The position numbers were made by a program, and so were the translations under genes. A DNA stretch of 64,000 nucleotides from Streptomyces sp. NBC_00464. GTDB lineage: Bacteria; Actinomycetota; Actinomycetes; Streptomycetales; Streptomycetaceae. The notes beneath the pieces were generated by a model that saw only the letters and a program-made list of their open reading frames with translations, had not been told where the DNA came from and searched no databases. The stretch lies in NCBI RefSeq assembly GCF_036013915.1, contig NZ_CP107899.1, positions 1,736,001 to 1,800,000 of the forward strand, in the 5' to 3' direction. Of the stretch, positions 1-8,451 are shown one piece after another; the first letter of the stretch is position 1, and the number at the start of each line of letters is the position of its first letter.

Positions 1-183
1 GAGCTCCCGGTACGCCTTGAGCACGGTGTTCGGGTTGATCGCCACTTTCGCCGCGACGTCCTTGACCGTGGGCAGGCGATCCCCCTCGAACAACAGCCCA
101 AGGCGCATGGCCTGTCGGACCTGGTGAACCAGTTGCAGGTACGGCGCGACGCCGGACCGGGCATCGAGGTGGAACTCGATCAC
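1..183 (-). CDS. GntR-family (YtrA-like) transcriptional regulator, 3' part outside window
   Basis: The gene runs off the left edge; 61 codons from a GTG start are visible. The protein begins with the pattern of short YtrA-type GntR regulators: an N-terminal strand with Pro-Tyr-Leu-Gln, a helix, then the winged-helix recognition region LPTVKDVAAKVAINPNTVLKAYREL (about residues 35-61). Such proteins bind DNA as dimers and usually repress an adjacent ABC transporter operon and themselves. A sigma70-like promoter and a small inverted repeat sit directly upstream. Whether a transporter follows cannot be seen. The winged-helix motif makes the family call secure; the subfamily is an inference from the short N-terminus. 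Confidence 0.85.
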   Translation of the reverse strand, partial: MIEFHLDARSGVAPYLQLVHQVRQAMRLGLLFEGDRLPTVKDVAAKVAINPNTVLKAYREL

Positions 184-197
184 CGTCGCCTCTATTC

Positions 198-243
198 ATC
201 TAGGGTCCTAGCACTATAGGACTCTGGCGGTACGTCACGTCAA
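198..243 (-). promoter_or_regulatory. Candidate promoter and operator of the GntR gene
   Basis: On the minus strand TTGACG (243-238) and TATAGT (218-213) are separated by 19 bp. Just downstream, 200-211 reads CTAGGGTCCTAG, two CTAGG/CCTAG arms around GT. The arms would lie at the expected transcription start, a typical position for an autoregulatory operator. The spacer is slightly long. Confidence 0.5.
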
Positions 244-358
244 GGGCCGTCGGAAGGCAGGCGAGGGTCAGGCGGTCCCCCACTCGATCGAGTGGACGTG
301 TCCGGCCCCAGCCGCGATTCAGGCGATATCCCTCCGAACCAGACGCGATCATTCGGCG

Positions 359-1975
359 GTGACCTCAACCATCCGGACGGCACGCCGTCCCAAGTACCCG
401 TTCCTGGCCGGGCTCGGCTCGCTCGCCGTACTGACGCTGCTCCCGGCGCTCCCCGCCGAGGCCGCACCGGCGGACGACGCATCACCATCGGCCACCGGGT
501 TCACCTCGCCCCGTGAGGTGACGGCCGCCGAGCGCAGGACCGCCGCGTATCTCAACGCCTCGCAGGGCAGGCCCCAGCGGCTGAAGGCCTTCTTCAAGGC
601 GCTGCCGAAGGGCGGCGACCTCCACAACCACCTGTCGGGTGCGGCCTCGACGGAGTATCTGATCCAGCTCGCGATCGAGCGGGGCCTGTGCATCGACGCG
701 ACGATGACGGCCATCGCGCCGCCGTGCGGTACGGGCACGCGGCCCGCCGCCGACGCGCGGACGGACGCGGACTTCCGGCAGCAGATCATCCGGGCCTGGT
801 CCATGCAGGACTTCCCGGCCGACCAGTCCGGGCACGACCACTTCTTCGACACGTTCGGCAAGTTCGGCCTGGCGACGTGGGACCGGGGCAAGCTGCTGGC
901 CAATGTGGCCAACACCGTGGTGAAGCAGAACCAGTTCTATCTGGAGACCATGGTCACCCCGGCCTCGGACAGTGCGAAGAAGCTTGCCGACGCGGTGGGT
1001 TATGACGCCGACCTGGCCGCCTTCCACCGCAAGCTCCTGGCCGGCGGTCAGCTCGACCGGGTCGTGGACGAAGCGGTCCAGGAGGCCGACGACGCCAACG
1101 CGCAGTTCCGGGCGACCGCGCACTGCGACACCGCCCGCCCCGACCCGGGCTGCCGGCTGCCCGTCCGCTGGATCTCCCAGGTCTCCCGGGGCAGCTCCCC
1201 GGCCCGGGTGTTCACGCAGATGGCGATCGGCATGCGGCTGGCCGAGCGCGATCCGAGGTTCGTCGCGGTCAACCTCGTACAGCCGGAGGACTGGGACAGC
1301 TCGTTGAGCAACTACAGCCTCCAGATGCGGATGCTGCAGTACCTGCGCGGCCAGTACCCGGACGCCCACCTCACCCTGCACGCCGGTGAGCTGGCCCCCG
1401 GCCTGGTCAAGCCCGAGGACCTGACCTTCCACATCCGCGAGGCGGTCCTCGTCGCCGGCGCCGAACGCGTCGGCCACGGCGTCGACCTGGTCCACGAGGA
1501 CGACTGGCGGCAGCTCGCCCGGACCATGGCACGGCGCCAGGTCGCGGTCGAGGTCCCCTTCTCCAGCAACAAGCAGATCCTCGGCATCGCGGGCGCCGAC
1601 CACCCGTTCAACGCCTACCGCCGCTACGGCGTCCCCGTGGTCCTGTCCACCGACGACCCGGGTGTCTCGCGGATCGACATCAGCCACGAGTACCAGTACG
1701 CCGCCCAGACGTACGACCTCGGCTACACCGCGCTGAAGGACCTGGCCCGCGCCTCGCTGGAGTACGCCTTCCGCGACGGGCGCAGCCTGTGGGCCACCGG
1801 CTCCGCCCCCTCCGGGTATCGGCCGGTCCCGGCCTGTGCCGGCAGCCGGCCCGGCGGAGACCGGCCGAGCGCGCGCTGCGGCCGCTACCTCGCCGACAAC
1901 CCGAAGGCCGCGACCCAGTGGCGTCAGGAGACGGCCTTCGCCGCCTTCGAGCGTGACCACGCCGGGCGCCACTGA
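359..1975 (+). CDS. Secreted adenosine deaminase (ADGF/CECR1-like)
   Basis: This 538-residue protein has a signal peptide (Arg/Lys-rich N-terminus, Leu/Ala core, cleavage near AEA-AP at about residue 36). It carries the metal-dependent adenosine deaminase motifs in order: HNH in GGDLHNHLSG (about 88-92), HAGEL (about 341), GHGVD (about 371) and STDDP (about 429). These bind zinc and activate water to convert adenosine to inosine. Six cysteines occur in three nearby pairs (RGLCI/PPCG; AHCD/PGCR; PACAG/ARCG), which suggests disulfides and fits an extracellular enzyme. It is longer than cytosolic deaminases (about 340 residues), as are eukaryotic growth-factor-type deaminases. The GTG at 359 gives a complete signal peptide. 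It stands alone and converges on the next gene across a strong terminator. Confidence 0.88.
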   Translation: MTSTIRTARRPKYPFLAGLGSLAVLTLLPALPAEAAPADDASPSATGFTSPREVTAAERRTAAYLNASQGRPQRLKAFFKALPKGGDLHNHLSGAASTEYLIQLAIERGLCIDATMTAIAPPCGTGTRPAADARTDADFRQQIIRAWSMQDFPADQSGHDHFFDTFGKFGLATWDRGKLLANVANTVVKQNQFYLETMVTPASDSAKKLADAVGYDADLAAFHRKLLAGGQLDRVVDEAVQEADDANAQFRATAHCDTARPDPGCRLPVRWISQVSRGSSPARVFTQMAIGMRLAERDPRFVAVNLVQPEDWDSSLSNYSLQMRMLQYLRGQYPDAHLTLHAGELAPGLVKPEDLTFHIREAVLVAGAERVGHGVDLVHEDDWRQLARTMARRQVAVEVPFSSNKQILGIAGADHPFNAYRRYGVPVVLSTDDPGVSRIDISHEYQYAAQTYDLGYTALKDLARASLEYAFRDGRSLWATGSAPSGYRPVPACAGSRPGGDRPSARCGRYLADNPKAATQWRQETAFAAFERDHAGRH

Positions 1976-1995
1976 CACGGGACCGACCGGAACAG

Positions 1996-2024
1996 AGGGT
2001 GCGGGGCCGTGGGCCCCGCACCCT
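1996..2024. terminator. Bidirectional terminator hairpin
   Basis: A perfect 13-bp stem (1996-2008 with 2012-2024) has a GTG loop and lies between two convergent genes. It lacks a strong T run, as is usual in Streptomyces. Confidence 0.75.
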
Positions 2025-2620
2025 TACGCGTTTGCCACCGGCCGGTACGTGCACACCTGCACGCCCGTGCCGCTGGTGACGTGCGAGACCAGTTCCAGTG
2101 TGCGCAGCCCGCCGTCCTCCGGGAAGATCGACTTACCGCCGCCGAGCAGCACCGGCATGATCACGAGCCGGAGTTCGTCGACGAGTCCCTCGCTCAGCAG
2201 GCTGCGTACGAGGGTGGGGCTGCCCATGACGAGCAGGTCGCCGCCGTCCTTCTCCCGGAGTTCCTGGATCCGTCCCGCGAACTTCTCGCCGGGGATGCGC
2301 ACGGTGTTGTTCCACGTCAGGTCGTCGTCGCCCAGGGTGTCGGTCACGACGTACTTCTCGATCGCGTTCATCCGGTCGGCGAAGGGGTCTCCGGCCCGCT
2401 CGGGCCATGCCGCGGCCATCGTCTGCCAGGTGCGGCGGCCGAACAACAGGGCTTCGGCCCCGTTCATCGAGTCGTTGAACGAGCCGCCCACCACCTCCGG
2501 GTCGAAGAACGGGTGCGACCAGCCGCCGTGGGCGAAGCCGCCGTCCGTGTCCTCCTCCGCCCCGCCCGGGGCCTGCACGACGCCGTCCAGGCTGATGAAC
2601 TCGCTGATGACGATGCGCAT
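2024..2620 (-). CDS. Dihydrofolate reductase family protein (RibD C-terminal domain)
   Basis: The 198-residue protein starts MRIVISEFISLDGVVQAPGG, the usual opening of the RibD_C/DHFR-like family. It continues with LLFGRRTWQTMAAAWP (about 58-73) and LLVMGSPTLVRSLLSEGLVDELRLVIMPVLLGGGKSIF (about 128-165), the NADPH-binding and C-terminal strand motifs. These proteins are predicted NAD(P)H-dependent reductases; few have a known substrate. There is no signal peptide, so it is cytoplasmic. The ATG at 2620 follows a GAGGAG ribosome site. It is monocistronic by context. Confidence 0.9.
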   Translation of the reverse strand: MRIVISEFISLDGVVQAPGGAEEDTDGGFAHGGWSHPFFDPEVVGGSFNDSMNGAEALLFGRRTWQTMAAAWPERAGDPFADRMNAIEKYVVTDTLGDDDLTWNNTVRIPGEKFAGRIQELREKDGGDLLVMGSPTLVRSLLSEGLVDELRLVIMPVLLGGGKSIFPEDGGLRTLELVSHVTSGTGVQVCTYRPVANA

Positions 2621-2888
2621 GTGGCTGTCTCCTCGTGGACCGGTGTTTCAGGTGTACGGGAAGTGAGACTGCCACGCTGCCCGGAAGTCATCGCGGACCA
2701 GCGCGGCGATTGCGGGGGAATGGCCCGGCCTGGCGCGAACGGACGGTCAGGGCCGGGGCCGGGGCCTGCAACAGGAGTGGGTCCGGCAACAGTTGCCGGT
2801 AGTTCCTTGCCGCCAAACGGTGTTGATGCCTGTACGCAACACGTGGATCCTTCATGCCGACGGACACACCGATTCTGGAGGCACATCC

Positions 2889-3689
2889 ATGAGACCGACC
2901 CGCGCCGCCCTGCTGATCGCCGCAACGGCGCTGACGCCCGCTCTCCTCTTCACCGCACCGGCCTTCGCCACCGACGCATCCCCTGCGACCACGTCCGTCA
3001 CGTCCACCACGCCCGTCACAACCACGCCGGCCACGGCCTGCCCGGCCGTCCCGTCCGACGCCGGCACTCCGGTCGACGAGATGACGGAGGACGAACTCCG
3101 GGCCGCGATCCAGGACATCCTCGCGGACGAGAACGCCGGCAAGGGCGTCCTGCGCGAGGCGAACGAGGCCCTGGGCGGCACGGTGGACGCCATGCGCGCC
3201 TTCCTGGAGACGGGCTGCCGCACGGCCCAGGCCGAGGACGACACCGTCTCCGTCGTCCGCATCCTCAACGTCGCCACCCAGAACGGCGACAAGAGGGTGA
3301 TCCAGGAGGCCAACGACCTCCTCGACGCCCGCACCCCCGAAGCCCTGCGGACCTTCCTGGAGACGGGGTACGCCCTGGCCCAGGCCGAGGACGACTCCGT
3401 CGCGATCGTCCGCATCCTCGGCGTCGCCACGAAGAACGGCGACAAGAGGGTGATCCGGGAGGTCAACGAAACCCTCGACGCCAACACCCCCGAAGCCCTG
3501 AGCTACTTCCGGTGGACCGGGTACCGGCTCGCCCAGGCCGAGGACGACTCGGTGTATATCGTCCGCATGCTCACGGACCCGAACATCAGCGACGCCATGT
3601 ACGACGCGATCCAGGCTGTCCTCGACGACGGCAGCCCGGAGGCCCTGCGGCAGTTCCGGACGGTCGGCCAGTACGAGATCGACGGCTGA
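2889..3689 (+). CDS. Secreted ALF-repeat protein
   Basis: The 266-residue protein starts at ATG 2889 with GGAGG seven bases upstream; the next part is a signal peptide ending near FATDA (about residue 29). A Thr/Ser/Pro-rich linker follows. The rest is tandem copies of a 51-residue unit with the pattern NGDKRVIxExNxxLDAxTPEALxxFxxTGYxLAQAEDDSVxIVRxL. This matches the short ALF repeats found in many actinobacterial exported proteins, whose function is unknown. Two central copies are nearly identical at DNA level with a 153-nt period. No catalytic motif is visible. The likely location is the cell surface or medium. Confidence 0.8.
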   Translation: MRPTRAALLIAATALTPALLFTAPAFATDASPATTSVTSTTPVTTTPATACPAVPSDAGTPVDEMTEDELRAAIQDILADENAGKGVLREANEALGGTVDAMRAFLETGCRTAQAEDDTVSVVRILNVATQNGDKRVIQEANDLLDARTPEALRTFLETGYALAQAEDDSVAIVRILGVATKNGDKRVIREVNETLDANTPEALSYFRWTGYRLAQAEDDSVYIVRMLTDPNISDAMYDAIQAVLDDGSPEALRQFRTVGQYEIDG

Positions 3690-3702
3690 TCGCAGCCCTC
3701 AG

Positions 3703-3763
3703 AGGCGGCCCGCCGAGGCTGGCGCCGCAAGGCGCCCCTCGGCCGGGCCCGCCCCGGTCCGGG
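3703..3763. terminator. Convergent GC-rich hairpin
   Basis: An interrupted stem pairs GGC/GGCCCG/CCGAGG/GGCGCC on the left with GGCGCC/CCTCGG/CGGGCC/GCC on the right around a GCAA loop. It lies between the stops of two convergent genes. Confidence 0.55.
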
Positions 3764-3769
3764 CCACCG

Positions 3770-5164
3770 CTAGAAGCCGCCGCCGCCGAAGTCACCGCCC
3801 CCGCCGAAGCCTCCGCCGTCACCGAAGCCGCCGCCTCCCCCGTCGCCGAAGCCGGACGAGTCGAAGTCGGAGCCGGAGAAGTCACCGCCGGAGTAGTCAC
3901 CGCCGCCGTAGTCACCGCCGCCGTACTCCGCCGCGTACGCCGGGGTGGAGAGCATCGAGCCGAGCATCGTGCCGACCAGCAGGCCCGGGAGCAGGCCACC
4001 GCCGAAGTAACCGCCCGCCCAGGGGCCGTAGGCCGGGCCGGCCTCCCAGTACGGGCGCCTGCTGCCGTCGCCCATGTCCACGGTGCGGCTCATCGGGTCC
4101 TCGCCATTGCGCAGCCGTACCTCGTCGGCGCCGCAGACGGGGACCTCGCGGGCCGTGCCGCCCGAAGGGGTCCAGCGGACGTCGGCGACCGAGGGGCCGT
4201 GGCGCGGGTCGAAGAAGCAGGGCGGCCTGCGGGCCGGGAGTTCACCGCCGGTGCGGCGGGCGTCCAGGACGGCGAGCGAGTAGCGCCCGTCCTCCAGCGC
4301 CTGGGTCACCCCGCGCACGTCGGAGGGGTGCTCGGCGTGCTCCATCCGGGATTTCGCGCTCTCGTAGGAGTCGAGAGCGCGTTCGTAGTCGGCGCGCATC
4401 GTGTCGTCGGCGCCCGGCTCCGCGGGGTGGAAGTCGAGCCGCTCCAGATTTTCCCCGTATGCCGTGATGTCCTCGTCGACGACGACCCGGAGCTTGTCGA
4501 GGGCGGCCTGTTCCTCGGCCTCCTTGCGCTTGCGGTTGCGGCGCACCATCGTGTAGGCGCCCGCGCCGCCGATGACGACCACCGCGCCGACCGCGATCAG
4601 GCCCGCCGTGGCCGAGCTGCTGCCGGAGGAGGAGGTGCCGCCCCAGGAGCTGGGGGCGCTGCCCCGGGCCTGTTCGACGGCCCGGTCGACGAAGGCGTTC
4701 AGCTGGGTCGCGGCGGAGGTGTCCGCGCCGGGGGCCTTCACGGCCGCGGTGAGGTTCCGGACCGCCTGCTGCGACATCACCTGCGGGTCGGCGCCCGCGT
4801 TGAAGCCGTCGCCGAGGCGGACGGCGTAGACGCCGGTGATCCCGGTGTCGGTGCGCAGGGTGCGCAGCACACTGTCGGCGGGGAAGGCGGAGCTCTGCGG
4901 CAGCACGGCCACGAGGACCGGCTTGTCGGCGTCCTTGATCTTCTTCGTCAGGGCGTCGGCCTGCCCCCGGGAGAGCTGGCCGGCCGCTGCCGGATCGACG
5001 TACACGGGGCCCTTGCGCAGGGCCTGGGCGACCTCGTCGACGGTGGAGGCGCCGGTCGCGGCCGGTGCGGCGGGGGCCAGGAGCAGGGCGGCCGCCGACA
5101 GCAGGAGAAGGAGTCCCGCCAGGAGCGCCGGGACCAGGAAATTCTGGAACGCTCTGTTCCGCAT
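3770..5164 (-). CDS. Membrane protein with extracytoplasmic N-domain and Gly-rich tail (TPM-like architecture)
   Basis: The 464-residue protein has an N-terminal signal or anchor (about 8-35), an extracytoplasmic domain of about 150 residues, a second membrane helix (AGLIAVGAVVVIGGAGAYTMV, about 188-208), a basic stop-transfer RRNRKRKEAEEQ and a helical cytoplasmic region. It ends in about 50 residues of Gly/Asp/Phe/Tyr (GGGDY, GGGDF repeats). The layout recalls TPM/YgcG-type proteins, which also end in glycine-rich tails, but I do not see the acidic phosphatase motif clearly. A short hydrophobic stretch before the tail (GGGLLPGLLVGTMLGSML) may be membrane-associated. Function unknown. The ATG at 5164 has a weak ribosome site. 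Confidence 0.7.
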   Translation of the reverse strand: MRNRAFQNFLVPALLAGLLLLLSAAALLLAPAAPAATGASTVDEVAQALRKGPVYVDPAAAGQLSRGQADALTKKIKDADKPVLVAVLPQSSAFPADSVLRTLRTDTGITGVYAVRLGDGFNAGADPQVMSQQAVRNLTAAVKAPGADTSAATQLNAFVDRAVEQARGSAPSSWGGTSSSGSSSATAGLIAVGAVVVIGGAGAYTMVRRNRKRKEAEEQAALDKLRVVVDEDITAYGENLERLDFHPAEPGADDTMRADYERALDSYESAKSRMEHAEHPSDVRGVTQALEDGRYSLAVLDARRTGGELPARRPPCFFDPRHGPSVADVRWTPSGGTAREVPVCGADEVRLRNGEDPMSRTVDMGDGSRRPYWEAGPAYGPWAGGYFGGGLLPGLLVGTMLGSMLSTPAYAAEYGGGDYGGGDYSGGDFSGSDFDSSGFGDGGGGGFGDGGGFGGGGDFGGGGF

Positions 5165-5200
5165 ACTTCGAAGCTAACCCAAACGGGTGAGAAATGCGTT

Positions 5201-5230
5201 GCGGGCGGGCGGCCGCCGCCGCCCGCCCGC
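5201..5230 (-). terminator. Terminator after the GH3 gene
   Basis: A perfect 12-bp GC stem (5201-5212 with 5219-5230) and a six-base loop lie seven bases beyond the GH3 stop codon on the minus strand. Confidence 0.65.
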
Positions 5231-5236
5231 GTTGCC

Positions 5237-8200
5237 TCAGGCGGCCCGGTACGCCGCCCGCAGCTTCGCCACGGCACCGGTCAGGTCACCGGTGAGCAGC
5301 AGGTGGTCGGCGTCCGCGAACGGCTTGGAGACCGCCTCCGAAAGCTTCCCGTTGATCTTCTGCTGGACCAGCAGCCGGGCCTGGCCGACGATGGTGCGGC
5401 CCACGTCCGTCCGGCCGAGGCCGGTCTTCTCCGCGACCTGGGCGGCCACCGCGAGTGCGCCGAGCGTGAGCTCGCCGCCGGCCGGGGGCTTCTTCAGGGT
5501 GCTGAGGCCCCAGCCGTACGGGAACTGCGGGTCGTACGCCGCGTCGCCCACGTTGATCGGCAGCTGTGCCTCGGACTTCGGCCAGGTCACCGGCAGCTGA
5601 CCGGTGAAGGCGCGCTTGCCGTAGAGCACGTCGGCCACGCCGTCGCCCTCGGTGCCCGGCAGCCAGGAGGCGACCAGGGCGTCGATGCCGTCGAGCCGGT
5701 CGCCGATGAGCTGCGGGCGGCCCGAGACGATCAGGACGGCGCACTTCATCGCGGCGCAGACCTTGTCGACCGCGGCCTTGTCGGCGGCGGACAGTTCCAG
5801 GTCGTGGCCGTTGCCGACGTCGCCGATGCCCTCGGCGTAGGGGGTCTCGCCGACGACCACGACACCGACGTCGTAACCGTCCGTGGCGGCCGATGCGTCC
5901 TTGGAGTACGTGACCGAGTCGGCGTCCTTCTTCATGGCCGACAGGATCGTGGTGCCCGGGGTGATGTTGCCGGACGAGCCCTGCCAGCTGACGGTCCAGC
6001 CGCCGGCCTGGTTGCCGATGTCGTCGGCGTTGGAGCCGGCGACGTACACCTTCTGCGTGGATTTCAGCGGCAGCACGCCGCCGTCGTTCTTCAGCAGCAC
6101 CTGGGACTCGGCGGCAGCCTCGCGGGCCACGGCGCGGTGCTCGGCCGAGCCGACCTTGTCGAGGTTGGTGGTGTCGGCATACGGCTTCTCGAACAGGCCC
6201 AGCTTGAACTTCTGCGTCAGGATGCGGCTCACCGCGTCATCGATCCGGGCCTGCGTGATGCGGCCCGCGGTGACCTCGTCCTGGAGCGTCTTCGTGAAGT
6301 CCTTGTACGCCGTCGGCACCATGATCATGTCGAGGCCGGCGTTGACCGAGGTGCGGACGTCGCTCGCGTAGTCGCCTGGGATCTGGTCGATGGCCTGCCA
6401 GTCGCTGATGACGAAGCCGTCGAAGCCCATCCGGTCCTTGAGCACGCCGTTGATCATCGCGGCGTTGGCGTGCATCTTCACCGGGCCCTCGTCGTCGCCG
6501 AGGATGTCGAGCGAGGAGTACGACGGCATGACCGTGCCGACCCCGCGCTTGACGGCGTCGTCGAACGGGGCGAGGTGGACGGCTTCGAGTTCCTGCCGGG
6601 TGACCTTGGTGACGCCCTGGTCGATGGGGTACGAACCGGTGGTGGATGAGCCGTACTCCGTACCGCCGTCGCCGACGTAGTGCTTGGCGGTGGCCAGCAC
6701 CTTGTCGTTGCGGTCCAGGTCCTTGCCGGAGGCCGCTCCCTGCATGCCCTGGATCACGGTCTCCAGGGACTCGACGAGCGCCGGGTCCTCGCCGTACGCC
6801 TCGTAGGCGCGGCCCCAGCGGTCGTCGCGCGAGACGCAGAGGCAGGGGGCGAAGTCCCACGGGATGCCGGTGGCGCGCACCTCGTTCGCGGTGACGGCGC
6901 CGGTCTTCTCGACGGTCCTCGGGTCGCGGGTCGCGCCCAGGCCGACGTTGTGCGGCATGATCGTCGAGCCGATCACGTTGTTGTGGCCGTGGACCGCGTC
7001 CACGCCGTAGATCAGCGGGATCTGGAAGCGGGTCGCCTGGGCGCGCAGCTGGTAGCCGTCGACCATCTTGGCCCAGGCCGCCGCCGTGTTGGGCGTGGGG
7101 ACGGAGCCGCCGCCGGAGAGCAGCGAGCCGAGGTCGTACGTGGCGATGTCGCCCTGTGAGGAGAGCGCGTTGCGCTCGGCCTGCGTCATCTGGCCCGCCT
7201 TCTCGGCGGGCGACATCCGGGCGAGCAGGTCGGCGACCCGCTGCTTCACCGGCAGTTTCGGGTTCTGGTAGGGCAGCCCGTGGGCGTCGATGACGACCTG
7301 CGGGTTCTCCTTCGGCGGCTTGGCGCCGGTGACGGTGAGTTCGAGCGGAACCGTCTTGGCGGAGGCGGCGCCGGTGATCTTCTTCGTGGTGACGGAGACC
7401 CGGTGCGTGGTGCCGGAGGCGGTGCCCGCGGGGAAGGTGTACGTGCCGCTGACCGGGGTGTAGTCGGCGCCGGAGGCCGCGGTGCCGCCCTTGGTCTCGT
7501 ACGCGACGGTCACGGGCTCGTCCAGCGGAAGCGAACCGGTGGTGGCGACGGAGAGGTCGATGCCGGCGGTGGCGCCCTGCTTGACGGGATGCACGGCCGC
7601 GTCGGTGACGACGCTCGCCTTCAGGGCGGCGTCCGCCTTGCCGTACAGCTCCATGCCGTCGATGGCGAACGTGCCGGGGCCGCCGGGCGGCAGGGTGAGG
7701 GCGTAGCCCCACATCTCGTCGAGGCCGAGGACCTGGTCGATGCCGCCGACGGGCTGGTAGTCGCCGCGGTAGGTGAAGTCGGCGAACGGGATCTCGACCT
7801 GGTGCCAGCCCTCCCAGTCGTCGGTGAAGGAGGTGGTCCAGAGCTCGGAGGCCTCGCCGTGGGCGCCGCCGTCCTTGATCTCGAAGCTGATCTTCCTGCC
7901 CGAACCGGGCGGCAGGGGCGCGGTGTTCTGGCCGTACCACCAGAAGCGGATGCCCTTGTGGGCGGACCAGTCGTGGGCGGGCTGGTCGGCGGCGTAGTCG
8001 TGGCTGAGGCCGCCGTAGCCGCTGATGTCGTAGGTGCCTTCGAGGACCTTGGCGCCCTCGGGGGCGTCCGCGCGTTCCTTCAGCGCCAGGGTGGGCGGGT
8101 CGTCGGCGTCGCCGCCCCAGGTGAAGATGCCCTCGGCGGGCTGGGTCGCGAAGGGGACCTCGCCCTCGAAGCGGTCGATGGCGACCGGGGCCGGTTCGTC

Positions 8201-8317
8201 GGCCGCGGCGGGCGCCGCCGCGCTGGGGACGGCGCCGGCGAGCAGGCCGGCGAGGACGGTCGCGGCGGCCAGTGCGGCGGTCGCGGGTCTCGCCCGGTGA
8301 CGGGTGCGGGGTGGCAT
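5237..8317 (-). CDS. Secreted multidomain GH3 beta-glucosidase
   Basis: This 1026-residue enzyme starts at ATG 8317 with GAGGAG upstream and a signal peptide to about residue 38. A carbohydrate-binding beta-sandwich (about 45-205, ending FAIDGMELYG) and a Calx-beta-like domain (about 215-315, YTPVSGTYTFPAGT) precede the catalytic part. The GH3 N-domain begins near 352 (KQRVADLLARMSPAEKAGQM) and has the nucleophile Asp in FVISDW (about 638). The GH3 C-domain contains YTFP-type loops and DALVASWLPGTEGDGVADVL. A final helical domain of about 55 residues resembles FIMAH modules. GH3 enzymes remove terminal glucose from beta-glucans and oligosaccharides. It is the last gene of the glucan cluster, probably acting outside the cell on products of the GH16 and GH30 enzymes. 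Confidence 0.92.
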   Translation of the reverse strand: MPPRTRHRARPATAALAAATVLAGLLAGAVPSAAAPAAADEPAPVAIDRFEGEVPFATQPAEGIFTWGGDADDPPTLALKERADAPEGAKVLEGTYDISGYGGLSHDYAADQPAHDWSAHKGIRFWWYGQNTAPLPPGSGRKISFEIKDGGAHGEASELWTTSFTDDWEGWHQVEIPFADFTYRGDYQPVGGIDQVLGLDEMWGYALTLPPGGPGTFAIDGMELYGKADAALKASVVTDAAVHPVKQGATAGIDLSVATTGSLPLDEPVTVAYETKGGTAASGADYTPVSGTYTFPAGTASGTTHRVSVTTKKITGAASAKTVPLELTVTGAKPPKENPQVVIDAHGLPYQNPKLPVKQRVADLLARMSPAEKAGQMTQAERNALSSQGDIATYDLGSLLSGGGSVPTPNTAAAWAKMVDGYQLRAQATRFQIPLIYGVDAVHGHNNVIGSTIMPHNVGLGATRDPRTVEKTGAVTANEVRATGIPWDFAPCLCVSRDDRWGRAYEAYGEDPALVESLETVIQGMQGAASGKDLDRNDKVLATAKHYVGDGGTEYGSSTTGSYPIDQGVTKVTRQELEAVHLAPFDDAVKRGVGTVMPSYSSLDILGDDEGPVKMHANAAMINGVLKDRMGFDGFVISDWQAIDQIPGDYASDVRTSVNAGLDMIMVPTAYKDFTKTLQDEVTAGRITQARIDDAVSRILTQKFKLGLFEKPYADTTNLDKVGSAEHRAVAREAAAESQVLLKNDGGVLPLKSTQKVYVAGSNADDIGNQAGGWTVSWQGSSGNITPGTTILSAMKKDADSVTYSKDASAATDGYDVGVVVVGETPYAEGIGDVGNGHDLELSAADKAAVDKVCAAMKCAVLIVSGRPQLIGDRLDGIDALVASWLPGTEGDGVADVLYGKRAFTGQLPVTWPKSEAQLPINVGDAAYDPQFPYGWGLSTLKKPPAGGELTLGALAVAAQVAEKTGLGRTDVGRTIVGQARLLVQQKINGKLSEAVSKPFADADHLLLTGDLTGAVAKLRAAYRAA

Positions 8318-8340
8318 GTGCGGCTCCTCGGTGCGGTGAC

Positions 8341-8387
8341 CGCGCGCGGCACAGCGGGGTGCGGGTGCTGATGCTGTGCCGCGCGCG
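8341..8387 (-). promoter_or_regulatory. Perfect intergenic inverted repeat between GH16 and GH3 genes
   Basis: Arms 8341-8355 and 8373-8387 are perfectly complementary over 15 bp, with a 17-base loop. The hairpin lies in the mRNA between the GH16 stop and the GH3 start, ending 23 bases before the GH3 start codon. It could terminate or attenuate read-through, or protect the upstream mRNA. No T run follows. Confidence 0.6.
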
Positions 8388-8451
8388 GGGTGCGGGTGTG
8401 ACCTGGAGGTGCGGGGGGGGTGGCCTGCTACTTCTGGGGGTCGTGGTCCGG

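Noticed and set aside
2009..6649. A 1546-codon open frame on the plus strand
   Set aside because: It runs antisense through four well-supported minus-strand genes, contains no recognisable domain, and arises from high third-position GC.
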